A stretch of DNA of 64,000 nt from NCBI RefSeq assembly GCF_030283145.1, contig NZ_JASNWE010000005.1, forward strand, positions 558,001 through 622,000, in the 5' to 3' direction. A program made the translations under genes and the position numbers. Origin of the DNA: Actinomadura xylanilytica. GTDB taxonomy: Bacteria > Actinomycetota > Actinomycetes > Streptosporangiales > Streptosporangiaceae. The notes under the pieces were generated by a model that was given only the letters and a program-made list of their open reading frames with translations, did not search any database and was not told the DNA's origin. Below, one piece after another: positions 50,632 through 58,689 of the stretch. Position 1 is the first letter of the stretch. Each line of letters opens with the position of its first letter.

Positions 50632-51795
50632 ATGAACGTTCGTGCCGAGAGCGTGCTGCGCCTGTCGTTTGAACAGGTGTGCGCTCGGCGGCTGGAGCGG
50701 CACGCGCTGGCGGCGCCGGTGCGGGGGACGCCCGCGGAGGTCGTCGCGGCGATGGCCGGGACGCACGCGCAGGTGATGTCGGCGGCGGAGCTGGCGGTGG
50801 GGCTTCGGTTGGAGGGCGCGACCCGCGCGGACGTGCGGGAGGCGCTGTGGGGCGACCGGAGCCTGGTCAAGGCGTTCGGGCCGCGCGGGACGGTGCATCT
50901 GCTGCCGGCCGTGGACCTGTCGAGGTGGGTGGGGGCGTTGTCGGCGCTGCCGCAGGAGCGTCCCGGGTTCACCGAGAAGGCGGCGTTGACGCCGGGGCAG
51001 ACCGAGGAGGTCGTCGCGGCGGCGGGCGAGGCGGTGCGGGACGGGGATCTGACGGTCGAGGAGTTGGGCGACCGGATCGTCGCGCTGACCGGCGGATGGG
51101 CGGGCGATCTGGTGATGCCGGCGTTCCAGGGAATGTGGCCGCGGTGGCGGCAGGCGCTGCCGCTGGCGGGCGCACGGGGCGCGGTGTGCTTCGGCCCGAA
51201 CCGGGGCCGCAAAGTCACCTACTCCGACCCGCGGCGGCGGGTGCCGGGGTTCCGGCCGGCCGGAGCGGAGGAGTCACTGGGCTGGCTGGTGCGGTCCTAC
51301 CTGCATGCCTACGGGCCCTCCACACCGGAGCGGTTCGCGCATTGGGCGAGTGTGCCGGCGGCGTGGGCGCGGGAGTTGTTCGCCTCGCTCGGTGCGGGAC
51401 TGGAGCGGGTGGAGGTGGAGGGCGAGGCGGCGTGGACGACGGCCGGTGACACCGCCGTCCCGGCGGATCCGCCTCAGGGGGTGCGGCTGCTGCCCTACTT
51501 CGACGGATACGCCTACCGGGTGGGGAACCAGCCGCCCGCGCTGCTGTATCCGGGGACGGCGGGGCAACGGGCACTGCGGGGCAATTTCCAGTTGCTGCTG
51601 GTCGAGGGGCGGGTGGCGGGGCTGTGGCATCAGCGTCGCTCGGGCCGCCGGATCGAGATGACGGTGGAGTCGTTCGCGGTCCTGGACGGGACGCGCCGCG
51701 CGGAGCTGGAGGCGCAGGTCGCGCGAGTCGGTGAGGTACTGGAGGGCGAGCCGCGACTGACGCTGGGCCCGGTGACGGTCGGCGGCCACGCCTGA
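50632..51795 (+). CDS. Winged-helix DNA-binding domain protein (HTH_42/YcaQ-like)
   Basis: A 387-residue protein of the winged-helix family that includes YcaQ/AlkZ-like DNA glycosylases. Seen: LSFEQVCARRLERHALAAP at the N-terminus, ALWGDRSLVKAFGPRGTVHL near 72-91, FGPNRGRKVTYSDP near 185 and the C-terminal QGVRLLPYFDGYAYRVGN near 283. The HTH_42 family is often annotated without function; a glycosylase role needs the Gln-x-Asp-type active site, which I could not place. ATG 50632. Confidence 0.82.
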   Translation: MNVRAESVLRLSFEQVCARRLERHALAAPVRGTPAEVVAAMAGTHAQVMSAAELAVGLRLEGATRADVREALWGDRSLVKAFGPRGTVHLLPAVDLSRWVGALSALPQERPGFTEKAALTPGQTEEVVAAAGEAVRDGDLTVEELGDRIVALTGGWAGDLVMPAFQGMWPRWRQALPLAGARGAVCFGPNRGRKVTYSDPRRRVPGFRPAGAEESLGWLVRSYLHAYGPSTPERFAHWASVPAAWARELFASLGAGLERVEVEGEAAWTTAGDTAVPADPPQGVRLLPYFDGYAYRVGNQPPALLYPGTAGQRALRGNFQLLLVEGRVAGLWHQRRSGRRIEMTVESFAVLDGTRRAELEAQVARVGEVLEGEPRLTLGPVTVGGHA

Positions 51796-51893
51796 CCGCG
51801 GATCCGGGTACCGGGGGCGGGGCCGCCGACGGTGAGCCTGTCAGGCGGGTCGGGCCGGTGGTACCGTTCGCGGCTGCGGAGGAGGTGGCGGCG

Positions 51894-52496
51894 TTGGCGG
51901 AGAAGGGCGGGCCGGTGCTGCGGACCGGGCGGCTGGTGCTGCGGCGCTGGCGGGACGAGGACCGTGCGCCGTTCGCGGAGCTGAACGCCGACCCGCGGGT
52001 GATGGAGCACTTCCCCGCGCCGCTGACGCGGGCCGGCAGCGACGCGCTGGTGGACGGGTTCGAGGCGGGCTTCGAGCGGCGCGGGTTCGGGCTCTGGGCG
52101 CTGGAGGTCGCCGCGACGGGCGCGTTCATCGGGTTCACCGGCCTGTCGGTGCCCTCCTTCCAGGCGCCGTTCCTGCCCGCGGTGGAGATCGGGTGGCGGC
52201 TGGCGCGGGACGCGTGGGGGCACGGCTACGCCGCCGAGGCGGCGCGGCGGGCGCTGGCGTTCGGGTTCGAGGACGCGGGCCTGCGGGAGGTGGTGTCGTT
52301 CACCTCGGTGCCGAACGAGCGGTCGCAGGCGGTGATGCGCCGCATCGGGATGCGGCCGGACGCGGCGGGCGCGTTCGATCATCCGCGGCTGCCGGCCGGG
52401 CACCGGCTGGAGCGGCACGTGCTGTGGCGGCTGGACACGGCGACGTGGCGGGCCGGGGGCGCGGCGGGCGGCGGGGGGTCGCCCGCCGAGGGGTGA
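51894..52496 (+). CDS. RimJ/RimL-like GNAT acetyltransferase
   Basis: A 200-residue acetyltransferase: LRTGRLVLRRWRDEDRAPFA at the start, IGWRLARDAWGHGYAAEAAR (acetyl-CoA loop, near 100) and SVPNERSQAVMRRIGM near 143. TTG 51894 is chosen because AGGAGG lies eight bases upstream of it; the GTG at 51858 has no such signal. The substrate is unknown. Confidence 0.83.
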   Translation: MAEKGGPVLRTGRLVLRRWRDEDRAPFAELNADPRVMEHFPAPLTRAGSDALVDGFEAGFERRGFGLWALEVAATGAFIGFTGLSVPSFQAPFLPAVEIGWRLARDAWGHGYAAEAARRALAFGFEDAGLREVVSFTSVPNERSQAVMRRIGMRPDAAGAFDHPRLPAGHRLERHVLWRLDTATWRAGGAAGGGGSPAEG

Positions 52497-52499
52497 CCG

Positions 52500-53099
52500 C
52501 TAGCGCAGCAGGCCGGTGAGGACCTCGTGGACGCCCCGGCGCAGGTCGGCGGGGGCGAGCGGGGCTCCGGCGCCGGCGAGCGCGTCGAACATCACGCCTT
52601 CGGCGAAGACGACCAGGTGGTGGCCGTGCCGGACGGGATCGCAGGATCCGGCGGCGGCCATGAGGTCGGTGGCGACGGCGCGGAAGCCCCGTCCGCTGGC
52701 GTTGTAGATGGCGCGCAGCTCGGGGCGGCGGGTGGCCTCCAGCGCCAGTTCGTAGCGGGCCAGGGTGCGGCGCCGGTCGTCGGTGACCTGCAGGTGCAGC
52801 ATCCGGGCGACGAGATCGGCGAGCACGCCCATGTCGAGCGTCCCCCCGTCCCCGTCCCCAGTCCCGGGTCTGGGAGCGCCGGTGTCGGCGAAAAGGGCGA
52901 AGCGGCGGTTCTCCAGCTCGGTGAGGCGGACGAGGGTCAGCTCCAGCAGGGCGGCGCGGGTGCGGGCCAGGTTGGAGGTGGAGCCGGGCGGGAGTCCGGC
53001 GGCCTCGTCGACCGCGCGGTGGGTCAGCCCGCGCATGCCGCGTTCGGCGAGCAGGGTGATGGCGGTCTCGGCGATGAGCTCGGCGCGTGGCGACGTCAC
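52500..53099 (-). CDS. TetR-family repressor
   Basis: A 199-residue regulator. The N-terminal helix-turn-helix covers residues 7-50 (AETAITLLAERGMRGLTHRA and VDEAAGLPPGSTSNLARTRA), with a ligand-binding helical domain after it. The GTG start lies six bases after TAGTAT on the minus strand, so the transcript is probably leaderless. Its -10 lies inside the first of three operators shared with the divergent monooxygenase gene, implying autorepression. Confidence 0.9.
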   Translation of the reverse strand: MTSPRAELIAETAITLLAERGMRGLTHRAVDEAAGLPPGSTSNLARTRAALLELTLVRLTELENRRFALFADTGAPRPGTGDGDGGTLDMGVLADLVARMLHLQVTDDRRRTLARYELALEATRRPELRAIYNASGRGFRAVATDLMAAAGSCDPVRHGHHLVVFAEGVMFDALAGAGAPLAPADLRRGVHEVLTGLLR

Positions 53100-53107
53100 A
53101 GCCGGAT

Positions 53108-53157
53108 ACTACTTGCGTAGTCCCACTACGACCGTAGTATGACACTACGGATGTAGT
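53108..53157. promoter_or_regulatory. Three tandem TetR operators ACTAC-N4-GTAGT
   Basis: Three exact palindromes with half-site ACTAC and a 4-base centre: 53108-53121 (TTGC), 53125-53138 (GACC) and 53144-53157 (GGAT), starting 17 and 19 bases apart. The first overlaps the repressor's -10 (TAGTAT on the minus strand, 53111-53106). The second overlaps the monooxygenase's -10 (TAGTAT, 53135-53140). The third covers its predicted start site. Confidence 0.85.
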
Positions 53158-53171
53158 GAGGGAGGAGTTCG

Positions 53172-54359
53172 ATGACACGGCACGCAATCGTGGCCGGCGG
53201 GGGCATCGGCGGGCTGACCGCCGCCGCGGCCCTGCACCGCAACGGCTGGACGGTGACCCTCTACGAGCGGGCGGCGTCCCTGGACCCCGTCGGGTCGGCG
53301 CTGGCGATCGGCCCCAACGGGCTGCGCGCCCTCGACACCCTGGGCGCCGGCGACGCCGTCCGGGACCTGGCCGCCTTCCAGGGCAGCGGCGGGCTGCGTC
53401 GCGCCGGCGGCGCCTGGCTGAGCCGCACCAGCGCCGAGGCCGCCGCCGCCCGCTACGGCGACCCGGTCCTCGTCCTGAAACGCAGCACCCTGGTCGGGAT
53501 CCTCGCCGACCGGCTGCCACCCGGAACCGTCCACCTCGGCGTCACCGTCACCTCGGTCGCCCCCGACGGCACCGTCACCACCCCCGCCGGCACCGAGCAC
53601 GCTGACCTGGTCGTCGCGGCCGACGGCATCGCCTCCCCCACCCGCGCCGCCCTGTTCCCCGGCCACCCCGGCACGCGCTACTCCGGCCTGACCGCCTGGC
53701 GGTTCCTCACCACCGCCGGCCCCGCCGGGACCGGGCCGTCCGAGACCTGGGGACGCGGCCTGGTGTTCGGGGTGATGCCCATGGCGGGCGGCGTCATCTA
53801 CTGCTACGCCACCGCGCCCGCCCCCGAGAACACCCGCGAGAACACCCGCGAGAACACCCGCGAGGCCGGCACCGAGCACGCCGCGCTGCGGCGGCTGTTC
53901 GGGACCTGGCACGACCCCATCCCCGCACTGCTGTCGGCCGCGGCCGGCGGCCCGGTGCTGCGCAACGACATCGCGTTCATGGACCACCCGCTCCCCGCCT
54001 ACCATCGCGGACGGGTCGCCCTGCTCGGCGACGCGGCCCACCCCATGACGCCCAACCTCGGCCAGGGCGCCTGCCAGGCCCTCGAAGACGCCGTCGTCCT
54101 CGCACACGAGGTCACCGCCGGCGGCGGACTGCCCGCCTACACCGCGGCGCGGCGGCCCCGCACCACCGAGGTGATGCAGCGCTCGCACCGCATCGGACGC
54201 CTCACCGCGCTCAACGGCCACGCCACCGTCGCGGCCCGCGACGCCGCCCTGTGGCTGAGCGGCCGCCTCGGACCCACCGCGCTCCTGCGCCAGGCCGACT
54301 CCCTCTACCGGTGGCGGCCACCGCTCCCGGACGCCCCGCACGCCGGCCGCGCCTCATAG
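53172..54359 (+). CDS. FAD-dependent aromatic-type monooxygenase
   Basis: A 395-residue flavoprotein hydroxylase of group A. The dinucleotide loop IVAGGGIGGLTAA is at 6-18, the DG motif VVAADGIAS near 153 and the GD motif LLGDAAHPMTPNLGQGACQA near 288. A coding repeat ENTR x3 lies near 219-230. Good RBS (GGAGGAG) before ATG 53172. It is divergent from a TetR gene; a substrate or product is presumably the inducer. Possible roles: hydroxylation of a phenolic or tetracycline-like compound, by analogy only. Confidence 0.9.
   Translation: MTRHAIVAGGGIGGLTAAAALHRNGWTVTLYERAASLDPVGSALAIGPNGLRALDTLGAGDAVRDLAAFQGSGGLRRAGGAWLSRTSAEAAAARYGDPVLVLKRSTLVGILADRLPPGTVHLGVTVTSVAPDGTVTTPAGTEHADLVVAADGIASPTRAALFPGHPGTRYSGLTAWRFLTTAGPAGTGPSETWGRGLVFGVMPMAGGVIYCYATAPAPENTRENTRENTREAGTEHAALRRLFGTWHDPIPALLSAAAGGPVLRNDIAFMDHPLPAYHRGRVALLGDAAHPMTPNLGQGACQALEDAVVLAHEVTAGGGLPAYTAARRPRTTEVMQRSHRIGRLTALNGHATVAARDAALWLSGRLGPTALLRQADSLYRWRPPLPDAPHAGRAS
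53825..53860 (+). repeat. In-frame 12-bp tandem repeat in the monooxygenase
   Basis: GAGAACACCCGC is repeated three times exactly and encodes ENTR-ENTR-ENTR, followed by a partial unit. It lies in a surface region between the beta-sheet domain and the GD motif, so copy number can vary without frameshift. Confidence 0.85.
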
Positions 54360-54394
54360 GGGCCCCGCTCCCCCGCGGCGCGGGCCGCGCCGGT

Positions 54395-54994
54395 TCAGCG
54401 GACCCGGTCGTAGACCATGGCCATCTCGCCCATCGTGCCGGTCTCCTGGTGGGTGAGCGTCCACTGCGTGGCCGGCAGGCCGTCGCGGAACAGCCGCTGC
54501 CCGCCCCCGGTGATCTCGGGGAAGATCATGAGATACAGCCGGTCCAGCAGGTCCGCCGCGAGGACCTCCTTGATGAGGCTGGCGCTGCTGTTGACGAGGA
54601 TGTCGCCCTCGCCGGTGGCTTTGAGGTCGGTGACGACGTCGGCGACGGGGGCGTTCACCACGCGGGCGCGTTCCCACGGCGCCTTGGTCAGGGTGGTCGA
54701 GAAGACCACCTTGTCCGTGTCTACCAGCCACTTGGCGTATCCGCGGTCACGGGGGTCGGCGTTCTCGTCCGCGGCGACCGTCGGCCAGTAGCCGAGGAAC
54801 CCCTCGGCGTTGATCCGGCCGAGCAGCGCCGTCGTCGCGCCCTCCCAGATGCGGGTGAGGTAGTTCCGCGCGACCTCGCTGGTCACATACGGGGCGAAGG
54901 CGCCGAAGTCATTGGCTCCGCCGGGGCCGTTGTAGCGCCCGTCGAGGGAGAGGCTGATGTTCGCGGTCACCCTGCGGCCGGTCTGCTCGGTCAT
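54395..54994 (-). CDS. Dihydrofolate reductase/RibD C-terminal-like protein
   Basis: A 199-residue protein with a DHFR/RibD-C fold: VTANISLSLDGRYNGPGGAN at the start, GRINAEGFLGYWP near 60, VVFSTTLTKAPWERARVVN near 95, ILVNSSASLIKEVLAADLLD near 133 and PEITGGGQRLF near 160. Such proteins are NADPH-dependent reductases of unknown substrate. ATG 54994 overlaps the stop of the ArsR-SRPBCC gene, so the two are coupled. Confidence 0.88.
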   Translation of the reverse strand: MTEQTGRRVTANISLSLDGRYNGPGGANDFGAFAPYVTSEVARNYLTRIWEGATTALLGRINAEGFLGYWPTVAADENADPRDRGYAKWLVDTDKVVFSTTLTKAPWERARVVNAPVADVVTDLKATGEGDILVNSSASLIKEVLAADLLDRLYLMIFPEITGGGQRLFRDGLPATQWTLTHQETGTMGEMAMVYDRVR

Positions 54995-55869
54995 GTCGTG
55001 CTCCTCATGTCGGTGTTGGTGTTGGTGTTGGTGTTGGTGTCGTCGGTGTCGGGGGAATCCGCGGCGAGGATCGCCGCGAGTCGGTCGAGGCTCTGGCCGA
55101 AGCCGATCTCGATGCCTGCGACGAAGTCCGCGGAGTCGACGGCGCTGTCGGTGATCCGCCAGTGGACGTCGAGGTCGGTGCCTGTGCCGGTGGGCCGCAG
55201 GCCGATGTCGAGGTGGGAGGTGAAGGCGAGACCGCCGTCGGGGAGCCGCGGGGAGAGCCGGTAGGCCAGGTGCTCACCGGGACGCGCCTCGTCGACGACA
55301 CCCTCCGCGCGCCCGGCGACCGGGTCGGAGCCGTCGGCGTCCTCGGCGTCGCGGTACTCCAGGGCGATCCGCCCACCCGGTCCCGCCTCGAAGACCAGCT
55401 CGGAGACGCGCAGGTCGTCGGGCGCCCACCATCGGGCGAGCAGACCGGCCTCGGTCAGGTGGCGCCAGACCAGCTCAGGGCTCCCCGTCAGCGACCGGAG
55501 AAACCTGAACGAGCGGCCGTCGGCCCACCCCGACCCCTCCGCGGCGAGCCGCTCGGTGTGCAGGTTGAGCCCGTAGCGCTCAAAGGTTTCGCGCGAGCCG
55601 CCGGCCCGGTCCGCGGTGTCGGCGAGCCGGCCGAGTGCAGCCGCCAGATCCCGCAGGGGTGCGGACCGGAGCGCGTAGATGCGGCGCTGGCCGGAGCGCT
55701 GGGAGGTGACGACGCCGGCGCGCTCCAGGGTCTGAAGGTGCTTGGTCGTCTGCGGCTGTCGCGCCCCGGTGAGCTGGGCGAGGACACCGACCGGGCGGGG
55801 CCGCTCTGCTAACAGGGTGACGAGCCGCCAGCGGGCCGGGTCGGCCAGGGCGGCGAGGAGTGCGTCCAT
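54991..55869 (-). CDS. ArsR-type helix-turn-helix fused to an SRPBCC ligand-binding domain
   Basis: A 292-residue fusion. Residues 1-90 are a winged helix-turn-helix of the ArsR family (ALLAALADPARWRLVTLLAE; ARQPQTTKHLQTLERAGVVT). Residues about 115-275 are an AHSA1/SRPBCC domain (TGSPELVWRHLTEAGLLARW; WWAPDDLRVSE; GGRIALEYRD). The C-terminus has (Asn-Thr) repeats from a six-base tandem repeat. ATG 55869 is used because the promoter on the minus strand would start transcription at the start codon. It is likely a one-component sensor that controls itself and the coupled reductase. Confidence 0.85.
   Translation of the reverse strand: MDALLAALADPARWRLVTLLAERPRPVGVLAQLTGARQPQTTKHLQTLERAGVVTSQRSGQRRIYALRSAPLRDLAAALGRLADTADRAGGSRETFERYGLNLHTERLAAEGSGWADGRSFRFLRSLTGSPELVWRHLTEAGLLARWWAPDDLRVSELVFEAGPGGRIALEYRDAEDADGSDPVAGRAEGVVDEARPGEHLAYRLSPRLPDGGLAFTSHLDIGLRPTGTGTDLDVHWRITDSAVDSADFVAGIEIGFGQSLDRLAAILAADSPDTDDTNTNTNTNTDMRSTT
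55012..55041 (-). repeat. Six-base tandem repeat in the ArsR-SRPBCC gene
   Basis: GGTGTT is repeated four times with a fifth variant (GGTGTC) on the plus strand, encoding Asn-Thr pairs near the C-terminus. A likely length-variable tail. Confidence 0.85.
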
Positions 55870-55876
55870 GAGCACA

Positions 55877-55906
55877 AATATGCACCATGGAGAATATTCG
55901 TGTCAA
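55877..55906 (-). promoter_or_regulatory. Consensus -35 promoter of the ArsR-SRPBCC gene
   Basis: On the minus strand, TTGACA (55906-55901) and CATATT (55882-55877) are separated by 18 bases. Transcription would start near 55870, at the ATG of 55869. The region is AT-rich for this genome. Confidence 0.65.
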
Positions 55907-56004
55907 GGAATAAGTTGGGCGGTCGAGACCGGCCAAGCCAGACCCAGTTCGAAGGACTCCCAGCCACCACCCCGGCACCCCCGAAACGGCAGCGCCCCAG
56001 AGGG

Positions 56005-57678
56005 TCACGCGCGGGCGAGCTCGACGCGGAGACGGTCCAGACCCATCGGCCCCAGATCCAGGCCACGGCGATGGAACGCCTTGAGGTCGAACGCCGCGCC
56101 CTCACGCCGCCGAGCCTCCGCACGCGCCTCCAGCCACACCTTCTCACCCACCTTGTAGGCGATGGCCTGCCCCGGACGGCCGAGATACCGGTCGATCTCG
56201 AACGCGACACGCGCCTCGGGCTCCGGCCCGATATGAGCGCGCAGGAACTCGCGGCCGAGCTCCGGCGTCCACCGCTCCCCCTCATGGAAACCGGTCCCCG
56301 CCGGGATCCGCAGCCGAAGATGCAACCCGATGTCCAAGACCACCCGGGCCGCGCGGAACTGCTGCCCGCCCGCCAGCATCCCCAGCCGATGCGCCGGATC
56401 CCGGTACAGCCCGAGCTCGTCCATCAACCGCTCCGCATACAGCGCCCACCCCTCGCACACCCCCGGATACAGCTCCGACGACGTCCGCTGGTACCGGTTG
56501 AGCACCGCGGTGTTCAGGGTGGCCGCACCTATCTGGAGATGATGGCCCGGGACACCCTCATGGAACATCGTCGACGGAACGGTCCAGGTCACCATCTCCG
56601 GACCGGTGAACGTCCACCACACCGTCCCCGGCCGCGACAGGTCTTCCGACGGCGCCAGATAGTAGATCCCCGACTCGACCGGAGGAATACGGCAGTCGAC
56701 CCGCCGCAACCCCTCCGGAATGTCGAAATGCACCCCGTCCAGATCAGCGATCGCCCGGTCGGCCAACTCCTGGATCCAGTCGCGGAACGCCCCCGCACTG
56801 CTCACACGATGGGCAGGATCGGCGTCCAAGGCCGCCCGCACCGCCCCCAGCGGCTCCCCCGGCATGACCTGGCCCGCCGCGGCGGCGATCTCGCCCTCGA
56901 TCCGGGCCAGCTCCTCCCACCCCCACGCGTAGGTCTCCTCCAGGTCCAGCGTCGTACCCAGAAAATCACGGACACCGAGCTGGTAACGGTCACGGCCCAG
57001 CGCATCGGTCTCGGGAGCGAGCGGCGCCAGATCCCGCGACAGGAACTCCGCGAAACCCGCGAGCGCAGCGGACGCCTCGACGACCGCACCCTCCAGCGCC
57101 CCGCGCAACCGGCCGTCGCCACAACCGGCCGGCAGCCCCGCCAGATACGCCGGGAACTCCAGGCAGGTCTCAGCGTTGCGGACGACCTGGCGGCGCGCCG
57201 CGATCCGGCCCCCGTCCCGCGCCCGCTCCAACGACGTGCGGAGCCCGGCCAGCGCGGCCGGCAGCCCCCGAAGACGGGAATGCAGCGCCTCCCAGGGCGT
57301 GTCCGGGCCCTGGTCCACAAGCTCCACGGCCTGCCTCAGCCACTGGACCGGCCCATCGGTGGTGTCGAGGAAACCCTCGCGAACCCCCGCCTCGTCCAGC
57401 GCGATCTCGGTCTCCAGCCGCTCGCGCAGCACCTCCGCCGCAACCCTCTCGGCCCCACCCGCACCGCCCGCACCGCCGTTCTGGACGGGAATCGCGGCGA
57501 GCCCGGCCAAAGTACGGCGGGACAGCTCAGCACGGGCCGCCATGCCGTCCGGCCCGTAATCGGTCAGGCACGCCTCCTGACCTGCGATCCCCATCATCGC
57601 CGCCCTGCACGGATCCAGAGCAGCGAAGTCGTCCACATAACGGTCGGCGAAGGCATCCAATGCGGTCACCTCGATCAC
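56005..57678 (-). CDS. DUF885-family metallohydrolase
   Basis: A 557-residue protein of the DUF885 family. The zinc motif is FHEGVPGHHLQ (near 385-395), a HExxxGHH variant, with CEGWALYAERLMDEL near 422 providing a further Glu ligand. No signal peptide is present, so it is likely cytosolic. The family resembles peptidases, but the substrate is not known. GTG 57678 is used; a second GTG nine bases downstream is possible. It lies between the ArsR gene and the degenerate kinase-like gene, on the same strand. Confidence 0.87.
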   Translation of the reverse strand: MIEVTALDAFADRYVDDFAALDPCRAAMMGIAGQEACLTDYGPDGMAARAELSRRTLAGLAAIPVQNGGAGGAGGAERVAAEVLRERLETEIALDEAGVREGFLDTTDGPVQWLRQAVELVDQGPDTPWEALHSRLRGLPAALAGLRTSLERARDGGRIAARRQVVRNAETCLEFPAYLAGLPAGCGDGRLRGALEGAVVEASAALAGFAEFLSRDLAPLAPETDALGRDRYQLGVRDFLGTTLDLEETYAWGWEELARIEGEIAAAAGQVMPGEPLGAVRAALDADPAHRVSSAGAFRDWIQELADRAIADLDGVHFDIPEGLRRVDCRIPPVESGIYYLAPSEDLSRPGTVWWTFTGPEMVTWTVPSTMFHEGVPGHHLQIGAATLNTAVLNRYQRTSSELYPGVCEGWALYAERLMDELGLYRDPAHRLGMLAGGQQFRAARVVLDIGLHLRLRIPAGTGFHEGERWTPELGREFLRAHIGPEPEARVAFEIDRYLGRPGQAIAYKVGEKVWLEARAEARRREGAAFDLKAFHRRGLDLGPMGLDRLRVELARA

Positions 57679-57768
57679 ACTACATACCGAACCTGATCTT
57701 GTCGCCAGACCGCCCGCCCCCTCCGGCCCACACCCCCGAGACCACCAACAGCGAAGGTCAGACGCCCC

Positions 57769-58497
57769 CTAAAGCGGGCCACCGTCATCGCCGCCCGCAC
57801 TCCCCGTCGGACCCGGCGACGGCATCCCCGGAGAGGACGGAGACAGCGACGGACTCGGCGACGGAGACGACGACGGCTGCTGCACCGACGGACTCGGCTC
57901 ACGCGGCAACGGCGGCGGATCCTCAGCCCTCGGCTCACACGCGAACAGCACCAGCAACAACAACGCCAGCACCACCAGCACACCCGCCAACGTCAAAATC
58001 GCCGCGACCAGACCCCGCTCAGGCCGCCGCCCCCCACCCGGCCCCGGCACCACCGGCACCGGAGCACCCTCCAACGCCGGCTCCCCGGGCCCCGACCAAT
58101 GCGGCCGGAACTGCGGCCCCCGCGACCGCCCCCGAAACCCAGCCCCCAGCAACACCGGATCCAAGAACCGCTCCGCACCCACCCGCTCCGCCTCATACGC
58201 CACCGCCACCCACGGCGCCGGCCCCACCGGCTGCGCCGCCACCACCGGCGCCGGATCACCCGGCCCCAGCCCCGGCGAACGCCCCGGACCCGGCACCGCC
58301 GCCTCGATCGCCGCCCGAAACCGGTCACGCGCCGCCGCATCACCCGCCGCCCCAAGCGTCAACACCGCGACCGTCGCCCGCCGCCCCTCACCGTCCACCC
58401 CCAGGAACACGATCCCCGCAGGAGACTCCGACAACCGCGCCGACAAACGGAACGGCCCCAGCTGAGCTGGATCCCCTGGGGGCAACGGCCTCGACAT
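57769..58497 (-). CDS. Membrane protein with a degenerate kinase N-lobe-like domain
   Basis: A 242-residue protein. Residues about 10-120 begin LGPFRLSARLSESPAGIVFL, which recalls the first strands of a Ser/Thr kinase (glycine loop position) but without the Lys, HRD or DFG motifs. A basic linker precedes one membrane helix (about 166-188, LVAAILTLAGVLVVLALLLL). The C-terminal outside tail is Pro/Ser-rich (SPSPSPSLSPSSPG). No kinase activity is expected. It is divergent from the MoxR operon, whose start is 192 bases away. Confidence 0.75.
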   Translation of the reverse strand: MSRPLPPGDPAQLGPFRLSARLSESPAGIVFLGVDGEGRRATVAVLTLGAAGDAAARDRFRAAIEAAVPGPGRSPGLGPGDPAPVVAAQPVGPAPWVAVAYEAERVGAERFLDPVLLGAGFRGRSRGPQFRPHWSGPGEPALEGAPVPVVPGPGGGRRPERGLVAAILTLAGVLVVLALLLLVLFACEPRAEDPPPLPREPSPSVQQPSSSPSPSPSLSPSSPGMPSPGPTGSAGGDDGGPL

Positions 58498-58689
58498 GGC
58501 CGCCAGACTAACAACCGCGCCCTACCATCGGACCAGCGCGCATCCGGCCACCCCCACCCGCACCCCGCACCTCACGCCCGAAACCGGCGCCCGCCACCCG
58601 CACAGAACGCCGCGCAACGGGGTACAAGTGATCGCGTAGGGTCGAAAACCGCCGACCCACGCCCGCAGGACAAGTGAGGGACACACCAG

